Source: an uncultured Mordavella sp. (GTDB lineage: Bacteria > Bacillota > Clostridia > Lachnospirales > Lachnospiraceae). Taken from it: a DNA stretch of 64,000 nt. Each line of letters starts with the position of its first letter. Position 1 is the first letter of the stretch. Of this stretch, positions 33,067 through 42,359 are shown piece by piece. The stretch spans positions 62,001 to 126,000 of the forward strand of contig CABPCP010000001.1 in NCBI GenBank assembly GCA_902406105.1, read 5' to 3'. A program made the translations under genes and the position numbers. The notes under the pieces are model-generated. The model was not told the DNA's origin and did not search any database. It saw only the letters and a program-made list of their open reading frames with translations.

Positions 33067-34446
33067 ATGAAAAAACTTTCGATCAAAATGAAGGTGACCA
33101 TATGGTATACGGTTTTTGTGGCTATTGTGGCGCTGTTTGCCCTTGGAGTCGTCGCGCTTTACGCGGGCCGGATGATCTGGTCAGAGCAGGAAAAAGAACT
33201 GCGGGAAGAGGTGGCGGAGTTCGCCGAGGAGCTGGAAGTGTCTGGAAGCGGCTATGTGACAGAAGAAGAACGGTTCTACGATGACGATATTGTGTTCAGT
33301 CTGTACAATGAAAGCGGAGCGCTGCTGGACGGAAATGTCCCGGCCTCTTTTCCAGAGAACACCACGTTAAAAAATGGTGTGGTCCAGACCATTTCGTCAG
33401 GAGAGCAGGAGTGGCTGACCTATGATATTGCTGTAGACTATGGCGGGGATCATATGGTGTGGGTGCGGGGAATCACATATATGGGCCTGGCAATGACTAT
33501 GTCGGGAGGACTTCTCATTGTTTCCTGTATCTTGATCCCGGTTCTGGTAGTCCTGGCCGCTGCCGGCGGATTCATCATTACAAAGCGGGCTTTTAAGCCG
33601 GTAGAAGATATCCAAAGAACAGCGGCTGAAATCGCGGGAAGCAAAGACCTGGCCCGTCGGGTGCCCACAGAAGAGGCCAGCGGGGAGATCCGGGAACTGG
33701 CGGAAACTTTTAACGGTATGCTGGGGACGCTGGAATCGACCTTGGAGGACGAGAAGCAGTTTACGGCGGACGTATCCCATGAACTTCGGACGCCGGTATC
33801 GGTGATCATGGCTCAGGGAGAATACGCCATGCTGGAAGATTCCACGGAAGAAGAGCGGAAAGAGGCGCTGGAGATTATTGTAGGACAGGCCAAGAAAATG
33901 TCTGCCATGATCGCCCAGCTTCTGGAAATGGCAAGAAGAGAAAAGAGCGCCAGACCGGCGGGAAGAGAGAAGGTAGACCTGGGAGAGATCGTGAATCTTG
34001 CGGCGGAAGAACTAAAAGATCTGTCCGGAGAGAAGCGGATCACTATCACAAGCGACAGCGAGCAGGAATTGTATGTCTGGGGAGAGCAGACGGCATTTAC
34101 CCGGATCTTCATGAACCTGGTAACAAACGCGGTCCAGTACGGGAAAGAAGGGGGCCATGTGTGGCTTAAAGCGTGGAAAGAAGGAGAAGAAGTCCTGTGC
34201 AGCGTGAGAGATGACGGGATCGGCATCGGGCCGGAGGAACTGCCCCATATTTTCCGCAGGTTTTACCGGGCGGATAAGTCGCGGACCGGCCGGGCGGAGG
34301 CGCACGCGGGATTGGGATTGTCTATGGTGAAGCATCTGACTGAGAATTTCGGTGGAACTATCCAGGTATACAGCCAGAAGGAGAAAGGCACTACCTTTGT
34401 ACTGCATTTTCCCGCTTTACGAAATCCAGACAATCCGTTACAATAG
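33067..34446 (+). CDS. Sensor histidine kinase
   Basis: A 459-residue classical kinase: membrane helix at about 12-34, an extracytoplasmic domain to about 140, second helix about 145-173, HAMP (KRAFKPVEDIQRTAAEI), DHp with His238 in ADVSHELRTPVS, and a complete ATPase domain (NLVTNAVQYG, DDGIGIGPEEL, FRRFYRADKSR, GLGLSMVKHL). The unusually acidic sensor domain (EEVAEFAEELEVSGSGYV) could suit cation or peptide sensing, a speculation. Start follows AAAGGAGAGGGAGT. It forms an operon with the response regulator. Confidence 0.94.
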   Translation: MKKLSIKMKVTIWYTVFVAIVALFALGVVALYAGRMIWSEQEKELREEVAEFAEELEVSGSGYVTEEERFYDDDIVFSLYNESGALLDGNVPASFPENTTLKNGVVQTISSGEQEWLTYDIAVDYGGDHMVWVRGITYMGLAMTMSGGLLIVSCILIPVLVVLAAAGGFIITKRAFKPVEDIQRTAAEIAGSKDLARRVPTEEASGEIRELAETFNGMLGTLESTLEDEKQFTADVSHELRTPVSVIMAQGEYAMLEDSTEEERKEALEIIVGQAKKMSAMIAQLLEMARREKSARPAGREKVDLGEIVNLAAEELKDLSGEKRITITSDSEQELYVWGEQTAFTRIFMNLVTNAVQYGKEGGHVWLKAWKEGEEVLCSVRDDGIGIGPEELPHIFRRFYRADKSRTGRAEAHAGLGLSMVKHLTENFGGTIQVYSQKEKGTTFVLHFPALRNPDNPLQ

Positions 34447-34486
34447 ATAATAAAGTTTTAGAGATACAAAAAGGAAGGTATGAATT

Positions 34487-35005
34487 ATGGCAAATCCAAT
34501 TGTTACAATTGAAATGGAAAATGGAGATATCATGAAGGCAGAGCTTTATCCGGATATTGCTCCAAATACAGTGAATAATTTTATCTCATTGGTGAAGAAA
34601 GGGTATTATGACGGTTTGATCTTCCATCGGGTGATCAATGGATTTATGATCCAGGGAGGCTGCCCGGAAGGAAGAGGAACCGGCGGGCCGGGCTATCACA
34701 TCAAGGGAGAGTTCTCTCAAAATGGGGTGGAGAATCCGCTGGCTCACACAGAGGGGGTCCTTTCTATGGCAAGGGCTATGCATCCGAATTCAGCAGGGTC
34801 CCAGTTCTTTATCATGCATAAGACGTCACCCCACCTGGACGGAGCTTACGCGGCTTTCGGAAAGATCATTGAGGGCATGGATGTGGTCAATAAGATCGCG
34901 GAAACTCAGACCGACTATCAGGATCGTCCGTTAACTGAGCAGAAGATGAAGAAGGTTACGGTAGACACCATGGGTGTGGACTATCCGGAGCCAGAGAAAG
35001 AATAG
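34487..35005 (+). CDS. Cyclophilin-type peptidyl-prolyl isomerase
   Basis: A 172-residue cytosolic cyclophilin with no signal peptide. Motifs: NFISLVKKGYYDGLIFHRVI, MIQGGCPEGRGTGGPGY, LSMARAMHPNSAGSQFFIM and LDGAYAAFGKII, including the catalytic Arg of FHRV and the Gln/Phe of SQFFI. It catalyses cis-trans isomerisation of X-Pro bonds. The ATG has AAGGAAGG upstream. It lies 40 bp after the kinase gene and 16 bp before the transporter gene, so may be part of a longer transcript. Confidence 0.95.
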   Translation: MANPIVTIEMENGDIMKAELYPDIAPNTVNNFISLVKKGYYDGLIFHRVINGFMIQGGCPEGRGTGGPGYHIKGEFSQNGVENPLAHTEGVLSMARAMHPNSAGSQFFIMHKTSPHLDGAYAAFGKIIEGMDVVNKIAETQTDYQDRPLTEQKMKKVTVDTMGVDYPEPEKE

Positions 35006-35021
35006 AGGAACCAGCAAACAG

Positions 35022-35954
35022 ATGGAACGATTTTATCAAAATACGGCAGTCAGGGTCATCCTGGCATTGGTGTGCTGCGCCTTATGGGGCAGCGCATTTC
35101 CGTGTGTAAAAATCGGATATGAAATGTTTCAGGTGACGGGAGCGGGCAGTCAGATTTTATTTGCGGGCTGCCGCTTTTTCCTGGCGGGAGTTCTTACATT
35201 CTTAATGGCCTGTCTGCTGGAGCGGCGGGTCGTGAGGATCAAACGATCTTCCGTGCCTTATGTATTTGGACAGGGAGTCCTTCAGACCACGATCCAGTAT
35301 GTCTGCTTTTACATTGGGCTTTCAAATACCACTGGATCCAAGGGATCGGTGATCAATGCCTCGAACGCCTTTTTTTCTATTATTATGGCGCATTTTCTGC
35401 TGAAATCAGAGAAGATCACCTGGAGGAAGGCCATTGGCTGTGTGATCGGTTTCGCGGGAGTGATCGTGATCAATCTGGCGCCGGGCGCTTGGGAAAGCGG
35501 TTTCCATCTGGCGGGAGAGGGGCTGATCCTGCTCTGCTCCTTTGCCTATGGAACCAGTTCTGTTACCTTGAAAATGATTTCTGATAAGGAAAGTCCGGCC
35601 GCGATCACGGCATATCAGCTATTGTTTGGAGGCGCGCTTTTGATCCTGATCGGAGTGATGACGGGAGGAAGAGTAGGGCATTTTACACTTAAGTCCGCGG
35701 CGCTCCTATTTTATCTGGCCTTATTATCCACGATCGCCTTTACCTTGTGGGCAGAACTTTTGAAATATAATCCGGTAGGCCGGGTGGCGGTATTCGGCTT
35801 TAGTATTCCAGTATTTGGGGTGGCGCTGTCAGCGCTGCTGCTGGGGGAAGATATTTTCCGGTTTCAAAATCTGGCGGCCCTTGTATTGGTAAGTCTGGGG
35901 ATTATTGCGGTAAATCTGCCGCCTTGCAAAAAGACCGGGGATAACGTACAATAG
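35022..35954 (+). CDS. DMT-superfamily (EamA) permease
   Basis: A 310-residue transporter of the drug/metabolite superfamily with ten predicted membrane helices in two EamA repeats ([20 protein letters not shown] at the first, [18 protein letters not shown] at the second). The start at 35022 ([12 protein letters not shown]) is downstream of AGAGGAACC. Members export amino acids, nucleosides or drugs; the substrate cannot be told. It lies between cyclophilin and the ecf genes with short gaps, without a clear functional link. Confidence 0.88.
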   Translation: MERFYQNTAVRVILALVCCALWGSAFPCVKIGYEMFQVTGAGSQILFAGCRFFLAGVLTFLMACLLERRVVRIKRSSVPYVFGQGVLQTTIQYVCFYIGLSNTTGSKGSVINASNAFFSIIMAHFLLKSEKITWRKAIGCVIGFAGVIVINLAPGAWESGFHLAGEGLILLCSFAYGTSSVTLKMISDKESPAAITAYQLLFGGALLILIGVMTGGRVGHFTLKSAALLFYLALLSTIAFTLWAELLKYNPVGRVAVFGFSIPVFGVALSALLLGEDIFRFQNLAALVLVSLGIIAVNLPPCKKTGDNVQ

Positions 35955-35985
35955 GAACAACAACCACTGGGAGGCGTTGAGATTG

Positions 35986-36849
35986 ATGGATAGACAGACG
36001 GATATGGTGCAGGCAGAACAACTGATATTCGAGTATGAGAAACGGGATGAAGAAGGCAACGTGATCGGCGCTTCCCGTGCTATTGATAGGGTGGATCTGG
36101 ATGTGAAAGAAGGACAGTTTATTGCCATCTTAGGCCACAATGGTTCTGGAAAATCTACGCTGGCAAAGCATATAAACGCCATTCTTGTGCCAACAGAGGG
36201 AACAATCTGGGTAGATGGAAAGGATACGAAAGATCCGGAGGAATTGTGGAATGTGCGCCAAAGCTCCGGTATGGTCTTTCAAAATCCAGATAACCAGATC
36301 ATTGGTACTGTAGTGGAAGAGGATGTGGGGTTTGGACCGGAAAATCTGGGAGTCCCTACGGATGAGATCTGGCAGAGAGTGGAGGAAAGTCTAAAAGCGG
36401 TGGGTATGCTTTCTTACCGCCATCATTCTCCTAACAAATTATCAGGAGGGCAGAAACAGCGGGTGGCCATTGCCGGGGTTGTAGCTATGGAACCAAAGTG
36501 TATTGTTTTGGACGAGCCTACCGCAATGCTGGATCCTATGGGACGCAAAGAAGTCCTTAAAACCGTACAGAAACTGCGGGAGCAAAAACAGGTAACAGTG
36601 ATTCTGATCACTCACTATATGGAAGAAGTGGTGGATGCGGATAGAATTTATGTAATGGATCACGGGCATGTTGTCATGGAGGGAACGCCAAGAGAGATAT
36701 TCTCAAGAGTAGAGGAACTAAAAAACTACCGGCTGGACGTGCCTCAGGTGACGATCCTGGCGGATGAACTTAAGAAACGGGGACTGGATCTCCCGGAGGG
36801 GATCTTGAAAAAGGAAGAATTGGTGGAAGCATTATGTCAATTAAAATAG
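35986..36849 (+). CDS. ecfA1: ECF transporter ATPase EcfA1
   Basis: A 287-residue ABC ATPase. Motifs: Walker [11 protein letters not shown]-loop FQNPDNQ, signature LSGGQKQR, Walker [12 protein letters not shown] and H-loop THYMEEV. The FQNPDNQ variant and position upstream of a second ATPase identify EcfA1. The ATG at 35986 has GGGAGG upstream; TTG codons at 35977 and 35983 are alternatives. With EcfA2 and EcfT it energises several vitamin-specific S components, including RibU. It overlaps ecfA2 by 16 bp. Confidence 0.96.
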   Translation: MDRQTDMVQAEQLIFEYEKRDEEGNVIGASRAIDRVDLDVKEGQFIAILGHNGSGKSTLAKHINAILVPTEGTIWVDGKDTKDPEELWNVRQSSGMVFQNPDNQIIGTVVEEDVGFGPENLGVPTDEIWQRVEESLKAVGMLSYRHHSPNKLSGGQKQRVAIAGVVAMEPKCIVLDEPTAMLDPMGRKEVLKTVQKLREQKQVTVILITHYMEEVVDADRIYVMDHGHVVMEGTPREIFSRVEELKNYRLDVPQVTILADELKKRGLDLPEGILKKEELVEALCQLK

Positions 36850-37688
36850 AGCATTTGAATTATATATACAGTCCCGGGACGGCGTATGAAAGACAGGCGC
36901 TCAAAGACATCTGCCTGGAGCTTCCCCATGGAGAATTTGTTGGGATCATCGGCCATACGGGTTCCGGGAAATCTACATTGATCCAGCATTTGAACGGGCT
37001 GATCAAGGCCACCAGCGGGAAGATCTATTATAATGGAGAGGACATTTACCAGGAAGGGTACGATATGAAGGCTTTGAGAAGCCAGGTGGGCCTGGTCTTC
37101 CAGTATCCAGAGCATCAGTTGTTTGAAGTGGACGTGATGACGGATGTGTGCTTTGGCCCTAAGAATCTGGGACTTGGCCCGGAAGAATGTAAGGAACGGG
37201 CGCTGGAGGCCCTGCGGCTGGTGGGCCTGAAGGAGAAATATTATAAATCTTCGCCTTTTGAATTATCGGGAGGCCAGAAACGGCGGGCCGCCATAGCGGG
37301 AGTCCGGGCTATGCATCCTAAGGTGCTGGTCCTGGATGAACCGACAGCCGGACTGGACCCTAAGGGAAGAGACGATATCCTGGATCAGATCGCATATCTC
37401 CATCAGGAGACGGATATGACGGTGATCCTGGTTTCCCACAGCATGGAAGATATCGCCAAATACGCCGACCGTATCGTGGTGATGAACCAGGGAGAGGTTC
37501 TTTATAATGATACGCCCCGGAAAGTATTTGCCCACTATCAGGAACTGGAACAGGTGGGGCTTGCGGCGCCCCAGGTAACTTATATCATGCATGATCTGAA
37601 GGAAAAAGGATTTCCGGTCAGCGTTCATGTAACTACGGTACAGGAAGCGGCAGATGAGATCATGAAAGCACTGGAGAGGGAAGCATGA
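36834..37688 (+). CDS. ecfA2: ECF transporter ATPase EcfA2
   Basis: A 284-residue ABC ATPase with Walker [11 protein letters not shown]-loop [10 protein letters not shown] (the EcfA2 form), signature LSGGQKRR, Walker [12 protein letters not shown] and H-loop VSHSMEDI. It forms the heterodimer with EcfA1. Its start lies inside ecfA1 and its stop overlaps ecfT by 4 bp, so the three genes are translationally coupled. Confidence 0.97.
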   Translation: MSIKIEHLNYIYSPGTAYERQALKDICLELPHGEFVGIIGHTGSGKSTLIQHLNGLIKATSGKIYYNGEDIYQEGYDMKALRSQVGLVFQYPEHQLFEVDVMTDVCFGPKNLGLGPEECKERALEALRLVGLKEKYYKSSPFELSGGQKRRAAIAGVRAMHPKVLVLDEPTAGLDPKGRDDILDQIAYLHQETDMTVILVSHSMEDIAKYADRIVVMNQGEVLYNDTPRKVFAHYQELEQVGLAAPQVTYIMHDLKEKGFPVSVHVTTVQEAADEIMKALEREA

Positions 37689-38509
37689 TTCGAGATATTA
37701 CGATTGGACAATATTATCCCGCAAAAAGTATACTGCACAGACTGGATCCAAGAGTGAAGATCGTGTGTACCCTTTTGTATCTGGTTTCTTTGTTTTTATT
37801 TCGGAGTATTCCGGGCTATCTGGCGACAACGGTGTTTCTGATCGCGGTCATCCGCATGTCGAAAGTGCCCTTGTCCTATATTATGAAAGGGCTGAAGCCG
37901 ATCATTTTCCTGCTTTTGATCACGGTTTTGTTCAATCTGTTTTTGACCAGAAGCGGGGAAGTGCTCTTTCAGAAATGGATCTTTACGATTACGGCGGGAG
38001 GGCTTCAGACGGCAGTATATATGGGAATCCGGCTGATCTATCTGATCATCGGTTCCTCTTTGATGACATTTACCACAACGCCCAATGAACTGACGGACGG
38101 GATCGAGGCGCTGCTTGGGCCGCTCAAGAAGCTCCGTGTGCCGGTCCACGAGGTGGCCATGATGATGTCCATAGCCCTGCGGTTCATCCCGATCCTTCTG
38201 GAAGAGACCGATAAGATCATGAAAGCCCAGATTGCCAGAGGCGCAGATCTGGAAAGCGGCAATCTGATCCAGCGAGCCAAAAGCATGATTCCGATCCTGG
38301 TACCCTTGTTCGTGTCCGCGTTCCGGCGGGCCAATGATTTGGCGATGGCTATGGAGTCCCGATGCTACCGGGGCGGTGAGGGAAGAACCAAGATGAAACC
38401 GCTGAGGTATCGGAGCAGAGATTATATTGCGTATATTGTTGTAATTGTTTATGTAATAGCGGTGGTACTGATCGGAAGGTACGTGCCACTGCATATCTGG
38501 GTGTTTTAA
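37685..38509 (+). CDS. ecfT: ECF transporter transmembrane subunit EcfT
   Basis: A 274-residue membrane protein with hydrophobic segments in the first half and the two cytoplasmic coupling helices characteristic of EcfT: MKAQIARGADL with the Ala-Arg-Gly motif and the second AMAMESRCYRGGEGRT-type motif near residue 225. It bridges the ATPases and the substrate-binding S component. The gene begins in an ATGA overlap with ecfA2. No S component is in this operon, consistent with a shared (group II) module serving scattered S genes such as ribU. Confidence 0.95.
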   Translation: MIRDITIGQYYPAKSILHRLDPRVKIVCTLLYLVSLFLFRSIPGYLATTVFLIAVIRMSKVPLSYIMKGLKPIIFLLLITVLFNLFLTRSGEVLFQKWIFTITAGGLQTAVYMGIRLIYLIIGSSLMTFTTTPNELTDGIEALLGPLKKLRVPVHEVAMMMSIALRFIPILLEETDKIMKAQIARGADLESGNLIQRAKSMIPILVPLFVSAFRRANDLAMAMESRCYRGGEGRTKMKPLRYRSRDYIAYIVVIVYVIAVVLIGRYVPLHIWVF

Positions 38510-38513
38510 TTGT

Positions 38514-38556
38514 AATTTGGGACGTAGTATTTTGCAAAAATACTACGTCCCAAATT
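38514..38556. repeat. Perfect 20-bp inverted repeat with 3-nt loop
   Basis: AATTTGGGACGTAGTATTTT (38514-38533), loop GCA, and its exact reverse complement (38537-38556). It lies between ecfT and truA, 30 bp before truA. There is no T-tract on either side, so it is not a typical terminator. It may be a strong mRNA hairpin, a protein site or a mobile repeat remnant. Confidence 0.85.
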
Positions 38557-38586
38557 GAAAGATGCCCTGTACCCAATGGAGGTTCT

Positions 38587-39342
38587 ATGAAAAGAGTCAG
38601 AATTGTTGTCGCTTATGACGGAACGGATTACTGCGGCTGGCAGATCCAGCCCAATGGGGTTACGATTGAGGAGGTTTTGAATAAGTGTCTGAAGGCGCTG
38701 ACGGGAGAGGAAATCCGGGTGATCGGCGCGAGCCGTACGGATTCCGGGGTTCATGCTCTGGGGAATGTGGCGGTGTTTGACACGGAGTCCAGGATTCCGC
38801 CGGAGCGGATGGCTTACGCTATGAATCAGCGGCTGCCGGAGGATATTGTTGTGGTCCGGTCGGAAGAGGTGCCTCTTGACTGGCATCCCCGCTATCAGTC
38901 CCAGATCAGAAAGACTTATGAATATCATATTTACAACGCGAAATCCAAGAACCCGCTGCGCCGGCGTTATGCCGCGTTCGTTTCTTTTCCTCTGGATATC
39001 GAAAAGATGCGGGAAGGGGCGGCATATCTTATGGGAACCCATGATTTTGCAAGTTTCTGCTGTATCCGCTCTAATGTGGAAGATACCGTGCGGACCATTG
39101 ACGACATACAGATCCGGCAGGAAGGGCCGGAGATCACGCTGAAGGTCAGCGGAAGCGGCTTTTTATACAACATGGTGCGGATCATTGCCGGAACACTGAT
39201 CCGGGTGGGAAGAGGTTTCTATACTCCGGAGATGGTCCGGGAGATCCTGGAAGCGCGGGAGCGGACGTCAGCCGGAGTGACAGCGCCGCCGGAAGGGTTG
39301 GTTTTAGTGGAGGTGTGTTATGGAGAATCGGATCTATTTTGA
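38587..39342 (+). CDS. truA: tRNA pseudouridine synthase A
   Basis: A 251-residue TruA, modifying positions 38-40 of tRNA anticodon arms. Motifs: YDGTDYCGWQIQPN, the catalytic-Asp motif GASRTDSGVHALGN, RKTYEYHI, and C-terminal GSGFLYNMVRIIAGTL. AATGGAGGTTCT precedes the ATG. The 3' end overlaps the cysteine desulfurase-like gene by 23 bp. Confidence 0.97.
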   Translation: MKRVRIVVAYDGTDYCGWQIQPNGVTIEEVLNKCLKALTGEEIRVIGASRTDSGVHALGNVAVFDTESRIPPERMAYAMNQRLPEDIVVVRSEEVPLDWHPRYQSQIRKTYEYHIYNAKSKNPLRRRYAAFVSFPLDIEKMREGAAYLMGTHDFASFCCIRSNVEDTVRTIDDIQIRQEGPEITLKVSGSGFLYNMVRIIAGTLIRVGRGFYTPEMVREILEARERTSAGVTAPPEGLVLVEVCYGESDLF

Positions 39343-40474
39343 CAATGGGAGTACGTCCTGGCCCAAGGCGCCCGGTGTGGCGCAAGCAGTGGAAAAGCTT
39401 TTGACGGAAGGCGCTTTCAACATTAACAGGGGAAACTATGAGGGAGCTTATGAGGTGGAAGGAATGGTGCTTGAGACCAGAGACCAGCTTGCGGACTTGT
39501 TCCAGGCCCCTTCCTCCAGAAATGTGATCTTTACGCCAGGTATTACCTATTCCTTGAATTACTTTATCAAAGGTTTTCTGCGGTCAGGGGATCATGTGAT
39601 CATTACCGGGATCGAACACAATGCGGTCATGCGGCCTCTGTGGCAGATGAAAGCGGAAGGAGTGGCCTTCGATGTGGCAAAAACAGATGAGGAAGGAACG
39701 GTGGACCCGGAGAGTGTGGTAAAATTGATCCGCAAAGAGACGAAAGCGGTCATTGTTTCCCATGCGTCCAATGTATGCGGAACCATTGTGCCGATCCAGG
39801 AAATCGGAGAAATCTGCCGCCGCCATCACATATTTTTTGTGGTGGACAGCGCCCAGAGCGCTGGAACGCTGGAAATCAATATCAAAGAATGGGGGATTGA
39901 TTTTCTCACCTTTACAGGACATAAAGGACTGCTTGGACCTCAGGGGATCGGTGGTTTTGTGGTGTCGGAAGAATTGGATCAGGAGATGGCCCCGCTGATC
40001 GCGGGCGGAACAGGAAGTCAGTCGGATTCTTATGAGATGCCCCGGATGCTTCCGGATAAATATGAAAGCGGGACCATGAACCTGCCTGGGATCGCGGGCC
40101 TTCATGCCGCCTTATCCTATCTTCAGGAAGCAGGGATCTCCCGGATTTATGAAAAGAAAATGGAGCTGACCGGATATTTTCTGGAACAGACAAGAGAGAT
40201 TCCGGATTTAAGAGTGGTGGGAAAGCAGGGTGTGCAGGATCGAACCGCGGTCGTGTCCATTGATTTTCAAAAGATAGACAACGCGCAGGCGGCTTTTGAG
40301 CTGGAGCAGCGGTATGGGATCATGACCAGAGTCGGCCTGCATTGCGCGCCTTTGGCCCATAAGACCCTGGGCAGTTATCCCAGGGGAACAGTCAGGTTTG
40401 CTTTTAGCGGGGCAAATACAAAGGAGGAGATTGATATCTGTGTAAAGGGAATTCGAGAATTGTTTTCAGTATAG
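39320..40474 (+). CDS. Cysteine desulfurase-like class V aminotransferase
   Basis: A 384-residue PLP enzyme of the NifS/SufS-like class V fold. Seen: YFDNGSTSWPKAPGV opening, ITGIEHNAVMRPL, the PLP aspartate region FFVVDSAQSAGTLEI, PLP Lys202 in FTGHKGLLGP, and a candidate sulfur-carrying Cys342 in VGLHCAPLAHKTLG. It matches the branch often found with DUF3343 (Se/S carrier-like) genes, one of which lies at 41936. Likely reaction: cysteine to alanine plus persulfide sulfur, possibly for selenium or sulfur delivery rather than general Fe-S assembly. GTGGAGGTG precedes the start inside truA. Confidence 0.88.
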   Translation: MENRIYFDNGSTSWPKAPGVAQAVEKLLTEGAFNINRGNYEGAYEVEGMVLETRDQLADLFQAPSSRNVIFTPGITYSLNYFIKGFLRSGDHVIITGIEHNAVMRPLWQMKAEGVAFDVAKTDEEGTVDPESVVKLIRKETKAVIVSHASNVCGTIVPIQEIGEICRRHHIFFVVDSAQSAGTLEINIKEWGIDFLTFTGHKGLLGPQGIGGFVVSEELDQEMAPLIAGGTGSQSDSYEMPRMLPDKYESGTMNLPGIAGLHAALSYLQEAGISRIYEKKMELTGYFLEQTREIPDLRVVGKQGVQDRTAVVSIDFQKIDNAQAAFELEQRYGIMTRVGLHCAPLAHKTLGSYPRGTVRFAFSGANTKEEIDICVKGIRELFSV

Positions 40475-40510
40475 AAACAGTCGATAAATTTTGGAAAACA
40501 TAAGAAAAAT

Positions 40511-40543
40511 CAATGATCCAAGGCGGTGGATTTCATTGTTTTG
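40511..40543 (+). terminator. Probable terminator after the desulfurase-like gene
   Basis: CAATGATCC and GGATTTCATTG form a stem with one bulged T, followed by TTTTGCTTT. It lies in the 159-bp gap before the dehydratase-like gene. Confidence 0.5.
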
Positions 40544-40633
40544 CTTTAGAAAACATGTTACGGTAAATCTAGTTCAGACAATTTGGCGCAGGCTGGATTG
40601 TATAGTCACGAAAGAAGCAAGGTGGAATGTAAA

Positions 40634-41908
40634 ATGGCTGATTACCGTAAAATGTGGGAAGAACTGGGGATGGATCTGGAGACTCACGATCAATTGTGCG
40701 AAGTGCTTCCACAGGCGTTTGGGGATGTGTATCTATCCCAGGAAAACCGTCCGGAGGGCATGGATTACTATAATATGGTAGTCGCTGATATCCACGGGAT
40801 CCGCCCGGCAGAGCTGATCGAACATCAGAAGAAAGGCGGAAAAGTCTTTGGAACTTTCTGCGTATATGTACCGGATGAGATCGTATTTGCGGCAGACGGG
40901 ATCGCGACAGGTCTGTGCGGCGGTTCGCAGTTCTGGGTGCCGGGTGGGGAGAAAGTGCTGCCTACGAATACCTGCCCCTTGATCAAAGCATCGGTGGGAG
41001 CAAGATTGGATCGGACTTGCCCGTTTTTCCGGATCGCGGATATCTATGTGGGCGAGACTACCTGCGATGGAAAGAAGAAAGCTTGGGAGATTCTGGGAGA
41101 GGACGTTCCGGTCTATGTGATGAACCTTCCTCAGATGAAGCGGGCGAAAGACGTGCAGGCATGGGCGGAAGAAATCGCGGCTTTCAAAGATAAAGTGGAA
41201 GAAGTTACAGGAAATCAGGTGACAGCAGAGAAGCTGGCTGAAAGCATCCGCCTGATCAACGGAAAGAGAAAAGCCCTGGAACGCTTATATGAAACCCGGA
41301 AACAGGAGAATCTTCCGATCAGCGGACGGGATGCGCTTTTGATCTCTCAGATCGCTTTCTATGACGATCCGGGGAGATTCACCCAGATGACGAACAAGCT
41401 GTGCGAAGAGCTGGAGCAGCGGGTGAAAGATGGCGTCAGCGTGTTTGAAAAAGGAACAAAACGGATCATGCTGACAGGTACGCCTCTGGCGATTCCAAAC
41501 TGGAAGCTTCACAATATTGTAGAGACCAGCGGAGGAGCAGTTGTCTGTGAGGAAATGTGTACGGGAACCCGTTACTTTGAACACCAGGTGGATGAAAGCG
41601 GACGGACTCTGGAGGAGCAGATTCAGGCCCTGGCTGAAAGATATATGAACATTAACTGCGCTTGTTTCACGCCAAACAGCGGAAGGATCGACGATATCCT
41701 GCGGCTGGCCAAAGAGTACAAGGTGGATGGGATCATTGATGTAAATCTGAAATTCTGCGGCCTCTACGACACAGAAGGATACTTTGTAGAGCGGGCGATG
41801 AAAGAAGCGGGAATTCCGGTGCTTGGCATTGAGACAGACTATACGGATAGTGATGCGCAGCAGCTTCGTACGAGGGTAAGCGCGTTTATCGAGATGCTGA
41901 ATAACTAG
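40634..41908 (+). CDS. 2-hydroxyacyl-CoA dehydratase D-component family protein
   Basis: A 424-residue protein of the HgdB/BcrC-type superfamily. The ATG at 40634 (MADYRKMWEELGMD) follows AAGGTGGAATG; an upstream in-frame start lacks a site. Cluster-type cysteines are in LPTNTCPLIKAS, LDRTCPFFRIAD, GETTCDGK, NINCACFTPNSGRID and VNLKFCGLYDTEGYFV. Family members carry [4Fe-4S] or double-cubane clusters and are reduced by an ATP-dependent activator (HgdC-type). No activator and no second dehydratase subunit are in the window, so this is probably a single-subunit double-cubane-type reductase of unknown substrate. The DUF3343 gene follows 27 bp later. Confidence 0.85.
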   Translation: MADYRKMWEELGMDLETHDQLCEVLPQAFGDVYLSQENRPEGMDYYNMVVADIHGIRPAELIEHQKKGGKVFGTFCVYVPDEIVFAADGIATGLCGGSQFWVPGGEKVLPTNTCPLIKASVGARLDRTCPFFRIADIYVGETTCDGKKKAWEILGEDVPVYVMNLPQMKRAKDVQAWAEEIAAFKDKVEEVTGNQVTAEKLAESIRLINGKRKALERLYETRKQENLPISGRDALLISQIAFYDDPGRFTQMTNKLCEELEQRVKDGVSVFEKGTKRIMLTGTPLAIPNWKLHNIVETSGGAVVCEEMCTGTRYFEHQVDESGRTLEEQIQALAERYMNINCACFTPNSGRIDDILRLAKEYKVDGIIDVNLKFCGLYDTEGYFVERAMKEAGIPVLGIETDYTDSDAQQLRTRVSAFIEMLNN

Positions 41909-41935
41909 AGAGAAGAGTCAGAAGGAAGTGTCTGT

Positions 41936-42196
41936 ATGGATCAGATCCAGCATTATGTGTTGTTTCCCAACCACGACAACGGGATGCGTCTGTATCAGGA
42001 ATTAAAAAAGCAGGGATTAAAAGTGACGATCGCGCCAACACCCCGGTCTGTCAGCAAATGCTGCGGTATTTCCCTGATCGTGCAGGAGAAAGATCTGGAC
42101 AGGATCCGTGCCTGTATCCGGGAACATGAAATAGAGATCTTGAAGATCGCGGCGATTAAACGGGATATCAACGCAAATAGAGACAAATATTGTTAG
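41936..42196 (+). CDS. DUF3343 family small protein (Se/S carrier-like)
   Basis: An 86-residue protein with the DUF3343 pattern: HYVLFPNHDNGMRLYQELKKQG, then APTPRSVSKCCGISLIV with the adjacent cysteine pair, then a helical C-terminus. DUF3343 proteins are described as putative selenium/sulfur carriers and often neighbour class V desulfurases. Here the desulfurase-like and dehydratase-like genes precede it, supporting a sulfur-transfer role for the vicinal Cys pair (inference). Confidence 0.85.
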   Translation: MDQIQHYVLFPNHDNGMRLYQELKKQGLKVTIAPTPRSVSKCCGISLIVQEKDLDRIRACIREHEIEILKIAAIKRDINANRDKYC

Positions 42197-42213
42197 TAAA
42201 AAGCTTCGGCTGT

Positions 42214-42258
42214 AAGGCCTGGATTTTGAGAGATATTCTCGAAATTCAGGCCTTTCTG
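42214..42258 (+). terminator. Terminator-like hairpin after DUF3343 gene
   Basis: AAGGCCTGGATTT (42214-42226) pairs with AAATTCAGGCCTT (42242-42254) with one mismatch, followed by a short T-rich stretch. Confidence 0.6.
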
Positions 42259-42316
42259 CGTGAGAACCCTGGAAACCGGGACGGGTTTGTGATAAGATAG
42301 AAACCAAAGTTGAAAA

Positions 42317-42337
42317 CAAACATCCAGAGAATGTTTG
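42317..42337. promoter_or_regulatory. Inverted repeat upstream of His-rich CobW gene
   Basis: CAAACAT (42317-42323) and ATGTTTG (42331-42337) flank a 7-bp centre just upstream of the ribosome site. It could be a metalloregulator site or a small mRNA hairpin. It does not match the usual Zur consensus. Confidence 0.35.
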
Positions 42338-42359
42338 CGGATAAAAAGGAGTGTTGATT

